Below are positions 16,606 through 24,125 of a stretch of DNA of 31,556 bases, in pieces. The notes under the pieces are model-generated. The model made no database searches, had not been told where the DNA came from, and was given only the letters and a program-made list of their open reading frames with translations. This DNA comes from a virus: the IMG/VR virus record IMGVR_UViG_3300011113_000401, positions 1 through 31,556 of that record; one strand, given 5' to 3'. A program made the translations under genes and the position numbers. Numbering within the stretch: position 1 is the first letter of the stretch; the number at the start of each line of letters is the position of its first letter.

Positions 16606-18513
16606 TTAGAATATGTTCGGTGCGCTGTCAAAGCCTTCTCCCCAAGAACTTTGTTGTCCAGCATAAAAGTCCTCGGCGACGGTAAAGTGTTTTCGGAAAT
16701 CAGGTTTCTTGGGTTTCTCAATTTCAGAAAACCAGTCAAAAGGATCGGCTTTTTTTGGTGCTGGCGCTAAAGCTCTAGCTGCCGCCGTGAACTTAAACCT
16801 TCTGCGGGCGATCTCTATCAAGCCCACCCAGGAGTCTGCTCGGTCAGGACTACGCCCACCGGTGCGTTTTTTCATATCCGACTTGGGTTCTACATACACC
16901 TTGTTCCCAATCTCTTTGTAAGTCCTTTCGCACATCTCCCGCATGGTTGCAGGGTCTAGGCCTCGAATCTGTCCCCCTGCTACAAACTCTTTTCCGACAT
17001 ACCAAAGCTCAGAAACTCGGTTTCCGAACCTGTCTTTCCCTTTACGCTTGTCTGTCGCACTAACCACCATATCCGAAGCTGCTCCGGCAAAGCTGACTAG
17101 CTGGAAACCGTGACCCATCTTCATGGCTAAGATCGTGGCAAAAGGGTCTCCTCCCCCTGTGGCATCGACGCCTCGGTCGTGGATGGCTACTCCTCGCCTT
17201 TCGCACTCCGCGATAAACAGTTCGGCAAGCTGCTCATTGCGATCTTTGGTCTTATGCTGGGCTTCTACACGCAGCATCAGGTCAATAGTTTCGTCCTTCT
17301 CAAGGACTTGAATCGTTCGCCCGTTGATTTGGGCTTCACCGATAAACCCAAAGCTAGCCGCAGCAGCGTCACCACCTTTTGAGAAAGAAGGGTCGAGGAA
17401 AGCTATAGGGGTCGGCCTACGTAACCACGGCGTTTCCTTTTTCCCACATAGCCTGCTCACTAGCTCCGGCTCGGAGTAGATGGTGTCAATCGCTCCCGAG
17501 GGACACGGGAAGGACTTAACCATTCGGTAGAACCCAGGTGAACGCTCGCCGAACTTGGCGCGTATTTCGTCCAAACCTGTTTGGGTAAGCAATCCTTTGT
17601 AGAGTTCGCGTCCAGCGATGACGTTTGGCGACTTCTCTCCATCAAACCTGATGCAGTAGCCGCCGATGCGCGTGCGCCACTCCATATCGTCCTCTGTGAT
17701 GCTGTCCCAGCCATTCTCAGGCTCGGTGAACAACCCAAAAGGATCAAATACCGAGGTCAAGTTGCCGGTCGCTAGCATCTGGAAACCGTCGTTAGACAAG
17801 AGGTTCGTAGCCGCGTCGTAAAGCTTGTGAGTTAGCAGAGGAAGCTCGTCAGCCACCAAGATCAGTTTTCCTGCCTTGAAACCGATCTTAGTTGAAGCGT
17901 CACCGTCATTACCTTTACCCCCAGCAATAAGGGCGAGGCCTGTGAGATCATCCGCTTTGCCTGTAATGATTCCGGTGATCTTACCTGAAGACGAGACTAG
18001 CTTTCCTGGCAATCCTCCCATAGGAGCGAAAAAAGCTTCAGCTTCTCCCCAATACTTCTCCACTACCCCCCAGATACGCATCCTCGACTCTTGGAGGGAG
18101 GTTGAAGTGATGAGTATTTTAGTGTTTTCAGGGTCGATCAAGAAGTTGGCTATAGCCCAGACAGCTCCAAACTGCGACTTGCCGCTCGACGCGTGTCCCG
18201 ATACTCCCAAGAAACGGTGATGCCTAACGTGGTCAAGGATACGCTCGGCGTAGGGGTTCCAAGTGAAACGGTATTTCGTGTTCGGATTATCCCAGATGAT
18301 TGAGACGAACACTTTGAAATGCTCCTCCCAAGACATGAGTTTATTACCTGGGACTGCGATGTAAGTCTCGTAATTACGAAGAATGTCTTTCTCAATTAGA
18401 ACATCAGGCTTGGCGGCAACGGGGTTTCCTTTCACGTCCAAAACAGGACGGAACGTAAGGCCGTATTTGACCTTCTTGAATTTGTCGAAAAGCTGCTGTT
18501 GCCGTGGGTTCAT
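16606..18513 (-). CDS. terL: Terminase large subunit
   Basis: The ATG at 18513 lies just after the upstream stop; a TTG two codons earlier is an alternative. The 635-residue protein has ATPase Walker A at about 106-113 (GHASSGKS) and Walker B at about 217-223 (LILVADE). The C-terminal nuclease carries FLDPSF (Asp near 374), VDATGGGD (Asp near 450) and SPDRADS (Asp near 557 and 560). These are the expected metal ligands of a TerL RNase H-like nuclease. It pumps DNA into the capsid and cuts concatemers. It is unusual that it closes a replication-gene series and is on the opposite strand from the virion genes. No small terminase was recognised. Confidence 0.95.
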   Translation of the reverse strand: MNPRQQQLFDKFKKVKYGLTFRPVLDVKGNPVAAKPDVLIEKDILRNYETYIAVPGNKLMSWEEHFKVFVSIIWDNPNTKYRFTWNPYAERILDHVRHHRFLGVSGHASSGKSQFGAVWAIANFLIDPENTKILITSTSLQESRMRIWGVVEKYWGEAEAFFAPMGGLPGKLVSSSGKITGIITGKADDLTGLALIAGGKGNDGDASTKIGFKAGKLILVADELPLLTHKLYDAATNLLSNDGFQMLATGNLTSVFDPFGLFTEPENGWDSITEDDMEWRTRIGGYCIRFDGEKSPNVIAGRELYKGLLTQTGLDEIRAKFGERSPGFYRMVKSFPCPSGAIDTIYSEPELVSRLCGKKETPWLRRPTPIAFLDPSFSKGGDAAAASFGFIGEAQINGRTIQVLEKDETIDLMLRVEAQHKTKDRNEQLAELFIAECERRGVAIHDRGVDATGGGDPFATILAMKMGHGFQLVSFAGAASDMVVSATDKRKGKDRFGNRVSELWYVGKEFVAGGQIRGLDPATMREMCERTYKEIGNKVYVEPKSDMKKRTGGRSPDRADSWVGLIEIARRRFKFTAAARALAPAPKKADPFDWFSEIEKPKKPDFRKHFTVAEDFYAGQQSSWGEGFDSAPNIF

Positions 18514-18515
18514 AT

Positions 18516-19070
18516 TCAATCGGGTACTCCTGGACCGCGAATATACTTGATAGGCCTATCGTCGATCAAATTTTTGCACGATTTAGCATCCATCAAGATG
18601 TTGCATCCAGCCGCAATGTGCGCGAGATGTGACCGCCCGCTTTCAGGATCAATGTCTTCGCCTTGTTGCCAAGCCATCAAATGGCGCATGATAGCCGAGA
18701 CATAAGTGCTCGCATTGACTTTGTTTTGTCGCCAGTTGTAGCGACCATATTTTTCAGCTCCAAGGCCGTGAACCCAAGCCGTTTCAATAAGGGCTGTGGC
18801 AGGCAAAAGTTCCATAGGAGCTTTGGTTTTTCCAGTTTCGCCTTTAGGGTCAGAGACTTGATCAACTTGAGGAGTGAAAACTACATGAGGGTCCCATGGG
18901 TTGGAGACTCGATCAACTTGAGGAGTGAAAACTACATGAGGGTCCCATGGGTCGGAGACTCGATCAACTTGAGGAGTGAAAACTACATGAGGGTCCCGTG
19001 ACTCGTATAGTGCTATGGTTTGGCTGCTGGCTGAGAAGTTATTGTTTTCCATAGATTCAAAACGGTTCAT
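18516..19070 (-). CDS. DUF5664 (dATP/dGTP diphosphohydrolase N-terminal-like) protein with repeat region
   Basis: I prefer the ATG at 19070 (preceded by AGAGAAG); a start nine codons earlier at 19097 is possible. The 184-residue protein has an N-terminal region with three 17-residue repeats (DPHVVFTPQVDRVSDPW type). The DUF5664 domain follows from about residue 85: GLGAEKYGRYNWR, then YVSAIMRHLMAWQQGEDIDP and SHLAHIAAGCNILM. This domain is linked to all-alpha nucleotide pyrophosphohydrolases and, in known phages, to dATP/dGTP diphosphohydrolase. The His and Asp/Glu set (RHL, GEDIDPES, HLAH) fits a metal-dependent active site. It may alter nucleotide pools. Its position just before terminase is unusual for that job. 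Confidence 0.8.
   Translation of the reverse strand: MNRFESMENNNFSASSQTIALYESRDPHVVFTPQVDRVSDPWDPHVVFTPQVDRVSNPWDPHVVFTPQVDQVSDPKGETGKTKAPMELLPATALIETAWVHGLGAEKYGRYNWRQNKVNASTYVSAIMRHLMAWQQGEDIDPESGRSHLAHIAAGCNILMDAKSCKNLIDDRPIKYIRGPGVPD
18853..19000 (-). repeat. Three tandem 51-bp coding repeats
   Basis: Units start at 18853, 18904 and 18955 with a 51-base period, the third incomplete. They are nearly identical in sequence and encode three 17-residue units at the N-terminus of the DUF5664 protein. The copies differ at only a few positions, so the expansion is recent. Confidence 0.95.
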
Positions 19071-19341
19071 TTTCTTCTCTTTTCTGAAAAGCGGCAAACT
19101 CTATTTTCGACTTCTTGATGTGGCATCTTCGGCAAAGTATCTGAAGATTACATTCTTTGTGCTGCCTGCGGTAGAACGTCGTCCTTTTGACGTACCCGAG
19201 CGCATGATGGTGATGACCTTGCGGTATGATGCAGTCGAACTCAAGTTCTTTGGTTGATCCGCACTCACGGCAGCACCCACCAAGTTCAAACGTCAGCCTG
19301 AACCTTGCATTCCTTGCCCAAGTGTAAGGGTTCTGCGGCAT
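19057..19341 (-). CDS. HNH endonuclease-like protein
   Basis: This 94-residue gene begins two bases after the SNF2 stop and its end overlaps the next start. It has a CxxC zinc pair (CRECG), a treble-clef core (ELEFDCIIPQGHHHH), then FYRRQHKECNLQILCRRCH with a second CxxC. This is the HNH layout, except that the usual Asp-His is Asp-Cys here. The nearby HHHH run might provide the general base. Phage HNH proteins next to terminase genes can be required for packaging; others are homing nucleases. Only the DUF5664 gene separates this one from terL. Confidence 0.8.
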   Translation of the reverse strand: MPQNPYTWARNARFRLTFELGGCCRECGSTKELEFDCIIPQGHHHHALGYVKRTTFYRRQHKECNLQILCRRCHIKKSKIEFAAFQKREENEPF

Positions 19342-19343
19342 GG

Positions 19344-20771
19344 CTAAATCCAGCTTTCCTCCTCCACAAATTCAATCTTACTGCCGTTGTCACGGCAGGA
19401 CTCCAGGAGTTGCAACGCGGCAAGGAGCCTGTCTTCCGTTGCGCGTTTCTCTTCTACCACGGTCGCTACGGCGTAGTCCACGGTGTCAGGGCACATGATC
19501 CTCCACACCTTAACGACGGCATCCTGCCCTCGACGCTCTAGGCGTCCTATGGTCTGCTCGTAGTCGTCGCGGGAATAGGTCAGAGACATCCACACTAGGT
19601 TGTTTCCTCCTGCCTGAAGATTGAGGCCGTGTGACATCGACTTGGGGTGGGCTACCAGCATGGGTATCTTACCGGCGTTCCACTCTTCCAGCATTTCTTT
19701 CTGAGATGTCAGGTTTTTGGCGTCTTGAAAAAATTTAGCTTTAGGGAATCTCTCGCGGATACGGGCTATTTCATGTTTGAACGCTACAGCCACTAAAAGG
19801 GGACTGTCCGCTTCTTTGGCTATCCGCTCTAAAGCCTTTAGTTTTAAGTCATGCAGTTCGTTGTGCTTCCCATCCTCATCATAGACGCTGCCGGAAGTGA
19901 ATTGTAAGAGCTTGGATACAAGAGCTGCTGCACTTGCAGCCGTGATCTCTTTATCCTTTCGAATCTCCAGAACTAAATCGCGCTCAAAGTCTCGATACTT
20001 TTTAGCTAAATCGGCTGATAGCGGAGTTTCAACGTCTTCAACGACGGTTTCAGGCAGGTTTAGCCAGTCTTTAGATCGAAGGGTCAAAGTAATGTCAGCG
20101 ATGCGCTGCTCAATCTTTTCTTGTGACCCTGGCAACTCCTTCCACTGGTATCCTTGATAACCTGTCGGGCGAAAATACGTCTGTTTGAACAGGTCGAACG
20201 CACGCCCTAATCGCTGACCTCCGTCCACGAAACGCACCTGGGCGAACAGGTCCATTAGACTGTTTGGTGCTGGTGTCCCCGTCAACGCCCATATCCTCTT
20301 TACGTCTTCGTGTTTTACCTCTCGCCTAAAAGCGTTGATACGCTTTGACGACGGGTTTTTCATCTTGGTTGACTCATCGACGATGATTGTGTCAAAGGGA
20401 AGACCGAGCCTTACGTCTTTTCTACCTTTAACCAGCTTCAGAAGGACAGGTATCGACTCAAAGTTCACGACGTAGATGTGAGCCTTCCCTTGTAGAAAGG
20501 CGCGTTTCCCCCCTTCCGTGCGAAGGTTCGCTACGCGCATCCAGTTGAAGTCATCCCAGCGTTGCACCTCCATCGGCCATGTTAAGTTGGCCACACGCAT
20601 CGGAGCCATAACGAGGGCTCCTTTTGACTTACCAGACTTCAACAAGTGTGACAAAGCGTTAAGAGTGGCGCTCGTCTTGCCGATGCCGACGCCTACAAAG
20701 CCAAGGGCGTGCAGGTGGGCTAACAAGTGGTCGGTAAGTAAGTCTTGGGGTTCTGACGAAGGGAACTTCAT
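19344..20771 (-). CDS. SNF2-family DEAD-like helicase
   Basis: A 475-residue superfamily 2 ATPase. It has an atypical Walker A at residues 27-33 (GVGIGKT), motif II DEST at 132-135, and motif III LTGTPAPN at 163-170. The C-terminal helicase domain has motif V-like LNLQAGGN at 383-390 and motif VI QTIGRLERRGQ at 406-416. This is the compact SNF2 helicase seen in phage replication cassettes beside family A polymerase and VRR-NUC. It is expected to translocate on or remodel DNA during replication or recombination. Its start overlaps the VRR-NUC stop by four bases. Confidence 0.93.
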   Translation of the reverse strand: MKFPSSEPQDLLTDHLLAHLHALGFVGVGIGKTSATLNALSHLLKSGKSKGALVMAPMRVANLTWPMEVQRWDDFNWMRVANLRTEGGKRAFLQGKAHIYVVNFESIPVLLKLVKGRKDVRLGLPFDTIIVDESTKMKNPSSKRINAFRREVKHEDVKRIWALTGTPAPNSLMDLFAQVRFVDGGQRLGRAFDLFKQTYFRPTGYQGYQWKELPGSQEKIEQRIADITLTLRSKDWLNLPETVVEDVETPLSADLAKKYRDFERDLVLEIRKDKEITAASAAALVSKLLQFTSGSVYDEDGKHNELHDLKLKALERIAKEADSPLLVAVAFKHEIARIRERFPKAKFFQDAKNLTSQKEMLEEWNAGKIPMLVAHPKSMSHGLNLQAGGNNLVWMSLTYSRDDYEQTIGRLERRGQDAVVKVWRIMCPDTVDYAVATVVEEKRATEDRLLAALQLLESCRDNGSKIEFVEEESWI

Positions 20772-21082
20772 ATAAAATTGTCATACTGTTGAAGCCGATA
20801 CGTCAGCAGACTGTTAATAAAGTCTTGAGCTGAGGTTAAGTCGTCACACCAATTAACTACACACCCTTGTTTAGCTAGAATACTAAGCTCCCTTTCTTGT
20901 AAAGGCGTAGGTCTGTTTCCAGGTCGTTTCAACTCCAGAAAGCCAACGACTCCTTCGGGGGTCACAATGATCCTGTCAGGGACCGCTCTGTGAGCAGGCG
21001 AGGTAAATTTGTAGCACAGACACCCTTTGCTTTTGGCATAGGCGACGACCTTCTTCTCAAGGTCTTTCTCCAACATTTTCAT
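20768..21082 (-). CDS. VRR-NUC domain nuclease
   Basis: A 104-residue protein preceded by a strong AAGGAG five to six bases before its ATG. It shows the VRR-NUC signature: an N-terminal Glu helix (LEKDLEKKVVAYAKSKG), then AVPDRIIV, FLELKRPG and a downstream Gln (TPLQERELSIL). These match the PD-(D/E)XK ligands. Stand-alone phage VRR-NUC proteins are thought to resolve Holliday junctions or act as flap nucleases. The four-base overlap with the SNF2 gene suggests the two are made together. Confidence 0.92.
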   Translation of the reverse strand: MKMLEKDLEKKVVAYAKSKGCLCYKFTSPAHRAVPDRIIVTPEGVVGFLELKRPGNRPTPLQERELSILAKQGCVVNWCDDLTSAQDFINSLLTYRLQQYDNFI

Positions 21083-21411
21083 AGTAGCTCCTTCTGTCCA
21101 GCAATTTGATGTTCAGTCTCAATGAGGTCGATTCCTAACACCCATTGGTTATATGGCTGGCGGAATCCTGTCACGTAGGTAACTTCAGCTTTCATGGAGT
21201 TCCCTGTGTATCTACCTTTGGAACCCAAACACGCCAAACAGGGGTCTCCTATGTTGTTTTCTCCTCGACCTTTGCAGGTTGAACAAGGAACGAACTCTTG
21301 AAGAATAAGGATGTCGCCTTTTTCAAAGTGTCCTTTGCGGATTTCAAAAGGACGTTCGCCGATTTTGACAGCTTTGAAGGGTTCTGGGTAGGTTTTTAGT
21401 TTGTGTACCAT
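21079..21411 (-). CDS. DUF3850 (ASCH/PUA-like) protein with a zinc-finger-like insert
   Basis: The start at the ATG at 21411 falls just beyond the polymerase stop at 21416; a longer frame would overlap the polymerase gene. The 110-residue protein begins with HKLKTYPEPFKAVKIGERPFEIRK, the DUF3850 pattern (here given as HKLKTYPEPF and RPFEIRK), then KGDILILQEF and a late YNQWVLGIDL. Between the beta strands is an insert with two CxxC pairs, CSTCKGRG and CLACLGS, like DnaJ zinc knuckles. DUF3850 belongs to the PUA/ASCH superfamily and is expected to bind RNA or modified nucleotides; its phage role is unknown. Confidence 0.82.
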   Translation of the reverse strand: MVHKLKTYPEPFKAVKIGERPFEIRKGHFEKGDILILQEFVPCSTCKGRGENNIGDPCLACLGSKGRYTGNSMKAEVTYVTGFRQPYNQWVLGIDLIETEHQIAGQKELL

Positions 21412-21415
21412 GGTT

Positions 21416-23533
21416 TTATTTTTTGTAGAACTTAACAATATCGCCCTCCGCCTTGAGGGGCATTCCTTCCGCCCACTCGGGCAGCTTGGTGAGAAGAGAA
21501 ACGAACTCTTCAAGGGTCTGTCCCTTATCTGGGTAGTAATAGGCTAAAGCTTCGTCGTGAATCAACGCGCAAATTTCATAGCCAGCACGTTCCGCATTGA
21601 TAGCTCCGTAGGCCATGAAGTCGGCGCAGACACCTTGGCAAAGGTTCTCAACAAGGACTCCTCCATGTGTTACGACACGACCCCAGTTGACGGTCTTGGG
21701 AAGTTGTCCGTAAAACGTAAGGGCGTCCTTCAGCTTGGCGTCAGGGGCTATTCTTCGAACCACGGCCATCTGCTCAGGTGTCGGATTGAGCATCTTCTTC
21801 CATGTCACCTCAATGTCTTCCTTGCCGTCAGGCAGCTTGACTTTTTTCTCCACCTTCCAGGTCAGCATCTTTTCAAGCATGGGCTCTGGATAAGCAATAC
21901 GACGCCCGCTCGGCATTACCATGAACAGGTAGTTCATGCCTGCCGTCTTAGCTGTGAAGAAGTGGCATCGGACGCCAAAAGGAATCTTCTTCATAGGGTT
22001 GCGGACAGCTTGGATGGCTGCTTGTTCCGTCTCGTTCCAAAGTCTGACTATCTGAGGCGAGGCTTCACGCCATGCCGAGACAATGCCAGGAAGCTCTTCC
22101 TTGGTGAGTCCCTGCTTGAGAGCACCCATTTTTTCCATAGCCCCAGGACCGCCTCGATAGCCGAGGGCCAATTCGGCGACCTTACCCTTCTGCCTCAAAG
22201 GGTGAGCTTTGCCGTTCTGCTTTTTGTAAAGGTCAAACTCTTCAAGAGGCACGTTGAACATTTGACCAGCCGAGGCCTCGTAAATCCGTCCATGCGTGTT
22301 GAACACATCTAAGCGCCATTTCTCCTGTGCCTGCCAAGCTAGAGCGCGAGCTTCAATCGCTGCGTAGTCAGCGTCAAGCATGGGTCCTCCCTCAACGTCG
22401 TGAATGAAATGGCGGATGCAGGACGACGCGACCTCTAGGCTGGGACCATACATGGCCTCAAGCCAGCTTGGCTCAATCCCTGCTTGGATTGCTGCGTAAG
22501 CGTCTTCGGTCTCGTCAATCGTCGGGCGCTTAAAATTCTGCGGCTGCACCAAGGACGCGCTCCATCGTCCTGTTCCGGCCCCGTGGAACGTGAGCGTTCC
22601 TCTCACTCGGTTGTCGTGAGGTCCTGCGCAAGCCAGCATGGCGGGAATCTTCTTGAGCGAAGCAAAACTGATCCGCTTCTTGAGCAGCAGCGCCTTACCG
22701 ACTTCGCTGGATGGATCAAAGTCCTCATCCTCAAGCACTTCTTCAAGAGTCCCTGATTGTAGGTTTTCGCGCTCGTAGCCTCTTTCTTTTAACCAATCCA
22801 AAAACTTGGCGTTTTGATTTGGCGATAGCCCTGTAAGGTCTTGAAACTGTTCAGCAATCTTAACATGTTCTTGCTCAACTATCTTTTGAGCTTTCCTTAA
22901 CGCGGCAAGATTCACGGGAAAGCCTCGGGCGTTGATCTCAAGGTCGAGAAGAAACACCTGGAGAGGAAACCCTTTCAATTCAAAGTCCTTGAGCTTCTGA
23001 TGAATCTCCTGTTCTACCCTCACGTCTTGACAACAGTATTCGCAAAACTGCTGAAAAGCTTCCGCGTCCTCATGGGGTTCTACCCATCGACCTGTTTTAG
23101 CGTTAGGTATGGAGAACTTACGGATCAGACCGGCTCCTTTGTCGTCTTTCTGATTACTTAACTTCAAGGCTTCAGCTAGGCGTTTTAGTGACGCAGGTAA
23201 GGCTGCGCGACGACCCATGGCTGCGGTGCATCGCCACTGACAGTGTTGTGGCGCTTTGAACCCAGTAGTCTTTTCAAAGAGTGCGTCCGTTATAGGCACT
23301 TCAAACCCTGTGGCGTTATGGGCGTAGATGATCGTATCCGGCTTGCCTATCTCACGAAGCAGAGCTTCAGCTCTCTTATCTTTTTTCCAAGGTGTCCACA
23401 CCGAGGGAGGACCGTTCTCTTCCGCAATGCCTATACACAATATCTCAGTGGTAGGGTCGAAGGCGTATCGCCACCCACCTACTTTGGTAATATCTGCGCG
23501 TGACCGTGTTTCGTAATCTAAGTGCAATATCAT
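21416..23533 (-). CDS. polA: Family A DNA polymerase with 3'-5' exonuclease
   Basis: This 705-residue protein is the replicative polymerase. The DEDD exonuclease has DYETRS (Asp6, Glu8), HNATGFEV near 72-79 and YCCQDV near 166-171. The polymerase has TGRWS at 321-325, motif A DADYAAIEAR at 387-396, motif B/O-helix RQKGKVAELALGYRGG at 447-462 and motif C HDE at 659-661. The lack of a 5' nuclease domain is normal for phage enzymes. A GGAAG Shine-Dalgarno sequence lies 6 bases before the ATG and partly inside a predicted hairpin. Motif A carries Ala where many homologues have Ser (DYSAIEAR). The flanking tRNA-like gene is 84 bases upstream. Confidence 0.96.
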   Translation of the reverse strand: MILHLDYETRSRADITKVGGWRYAFDPTTEILCIGIAEENGPPSVWTPWKKDKRAEALLREIGKPDTIIYAHNATGFEVPITDALFEKTTGFKAPQHCQWRCTAAMGRRAALPASLKRLAEALKLSNQKDDKGAGLIRKFSIPNAKTGRWVEPHEDAEAFQQFCEYCCQDVRVEQEIHQKLKDFELKGFPLQVFLLDLEINARGFPVNLAALRKAQKIVEQEHVKIAEQFQDLTGLSPNQNAKFLDWLKERGYERENLQSGTLEEVLEDEDFDPSSEVGKALLLKKRISFASLKKIPAMLACAGPHDNRVRGTLTFHGAGTGRWSASLVQPQNFKRPTIDETEDAYAAIQAGIEPSWLEAMYGPSLEVASSCIRHFIHDVEGGPMLDADYAAIEARALAWQAQEKWRLDVFNTHGRIYEASAGQMFNVPLEEFDLYKKQNGKAHPLRQKGKVAELALGYRGGPGAMEKMGALKQGLTKEELPGIVSAWREASPQIVRLWNETEQAAIQAVRNPMKKIPFGVRCHFFTAKTAGMNYLFMVMPSGRRIAYPEPMLEKMLTWKVEKKVKLPDGKEDIEVTWKKMLNPTPEQMAVVRRIAPDAKLKDALTFYGQLPKTVNWGRVVTHGGVLVENLCQGVCADFMAYGAINAERAGYEICALIHDEALAYYYPDKGQTLEEFVSLLTKLPEWAEGMPLKAEGDIVKFYKK

Positions 23534-23542
23534 GGGTATCTT

Positions 23543-23568
23543 CCGGCGTATTTTCGCACCCGCGCCGG
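23543..23568 (-). promoter_or_regulatory. Hairpin overlapping the polymerase ribosome-binding site
   Basis: On the minus strand CCGGCG and CGCCGG form a 6-base-pair stem around a 14-base loop. The 3' arm ends at the GGAAG that precedes the polymerase ATG, so two bases of the ribosome-binding site are shared. It could dampen translation or mark the end of the tRNA transcript. There is no following T run, so an intrinsic terminator is unlikely. Confidence 0.4.
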
Positions 23569-23617
23569 ATCGGTCGTTGGCCTGTTTGAAGGTCGAGGCT
23601 TACCCGTGGGAAATTGA

Positions 23618-23763
23618 TGAGCACGGCAGGATTTGAACCTGCAATCCTTGGGTCTGATTTCGGACATATCACTGGCTTAGTCCTTCTGCCCTCGTTCGCT
23701 GTATCGGCTACCAGTGTCATATACCGATTTCCATGCGGCGTCTTTACATTCCGCCACGTGCTC
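23618..23763 (-). tRNA. tRNA-like gene with a roughly 55-nt insertion
   Basis: The two ends form a perfect 7-base-pair acceptor stem (GAGCACG with CGTGCTC). Next to the 5' arm is a D-arm GCGGAATGTAAAGACGC, close to class II (Leu/Ser) tRNAs. The T-arm is perfect: GCAGG, loop TTCAAAT, CCTGC. The total is 146 nt instead of about 75-95. Inside, CACTGG and CCAGTG can pair, extended by ATAT on both sides. ATGGAAA at 23728-23734 could be a Ser (GGA) anticodon loop with stem GCCG/CGGT and one mismatch, which would place the extra sequence in the variable arm. An intron in the anticodon arm is the alternative. No CCA is encoded. Amino-acid identity is unresolved. Confidence 0.6.
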
Positions 23764-23814
23764 AAATTGGTGCCCGTCGTTACAGTGACGGAGCCGAGGC
23801 TGGAATACTTTAGT

Positions 23815-24048
23815 TCAGCAGCCCCAACGCTTACGTGCGGCTTTGCCGCGTTCGCCTTTCCAACTGCGTGAACGGTTACAAAAACTGTCGTGACGAGGAT
23901 CGTCTTTATCTTTAGTAGGGGCTTTGAGGTTGCTGCCCGTGGCTGCGTTGTATTTGGCGCGGCCTTTGGCGGTAAGTCCTGCTCCTTTGGACACAGGCAA
24001 CTTTTCACCACGACCGACAGATAGGTTAGGGGACTTTTTGGAAGGCAT
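23815..24048 (-). CDS. DUF6321-like small phage protein
   Basis: A 77-residue basic protein. The motifs SKGAGLTAKGRAKYN, TGSNLKAP, SFCNRSRSWKG and a final ARKRWGC are those of a small family found in many environmental phages (DUF6321). It is entirely hydrophilic with two Cys near the middle and end. Function is unknown; the Lys/Arg richness suggests nucleic-acid binding. It lies between DUF2815 and the tRNA-like gene within the replication block. Confidence 0.8.
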   Translation of the reverse strand: MPSKKSPNLSVGRGEKLPVSKGAGLTAKGRAKYNAATGSNLKAPTKDKDDPRHDSFCNRSRSWKGERGKAARKRWGC

Positions 24049-24125
24049 AGCGTTTGAAGGTTAAGGTTGCCGTCTCTCCGGCTGTCACGTCTCGTTACTG
24101 TGGCGACGTTGACCAGATTGTCACG

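Noticed and set aside
16593-16739. Longer methyltransferase start
   Set aside because: A 49-residue extension would overlap the conserved terminase C-terminal coding region and has no methyltransferase features.
18853-19000. CRISPR-like array or iterons
   Set aside because: Three units with no spacers, in frame within the DUF5664 gene.
21412-21513. Longer DUF3850 start
   Set aside because: The extra 34 residues lie within polA coding sequence and precede the family's usual N-terminus.
21557-22312. 251-codon plus-strand frame opposite the polymerase
   Set aside because: It lies entirely within polA, whose catalytic motifs are clear, and the translated product has no recognisable features.
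23618-23763. Group I intron or tmRNA
   Set aside because: At 146 nt in total the insertion is too short for a group I intron core. tmRNA hallmarks (long tag frame with stop, pseudoknots) are not visible.
23445-24011. Minus-strand open frame of 188 codons through the tRNA-like region
   Set aside because: It overlaps the polymerase start, the tRNA-like gene and most of the DUF6321-like gene. Its composition is unlike a folded protein, and the tRNA arms explain the sequence better.
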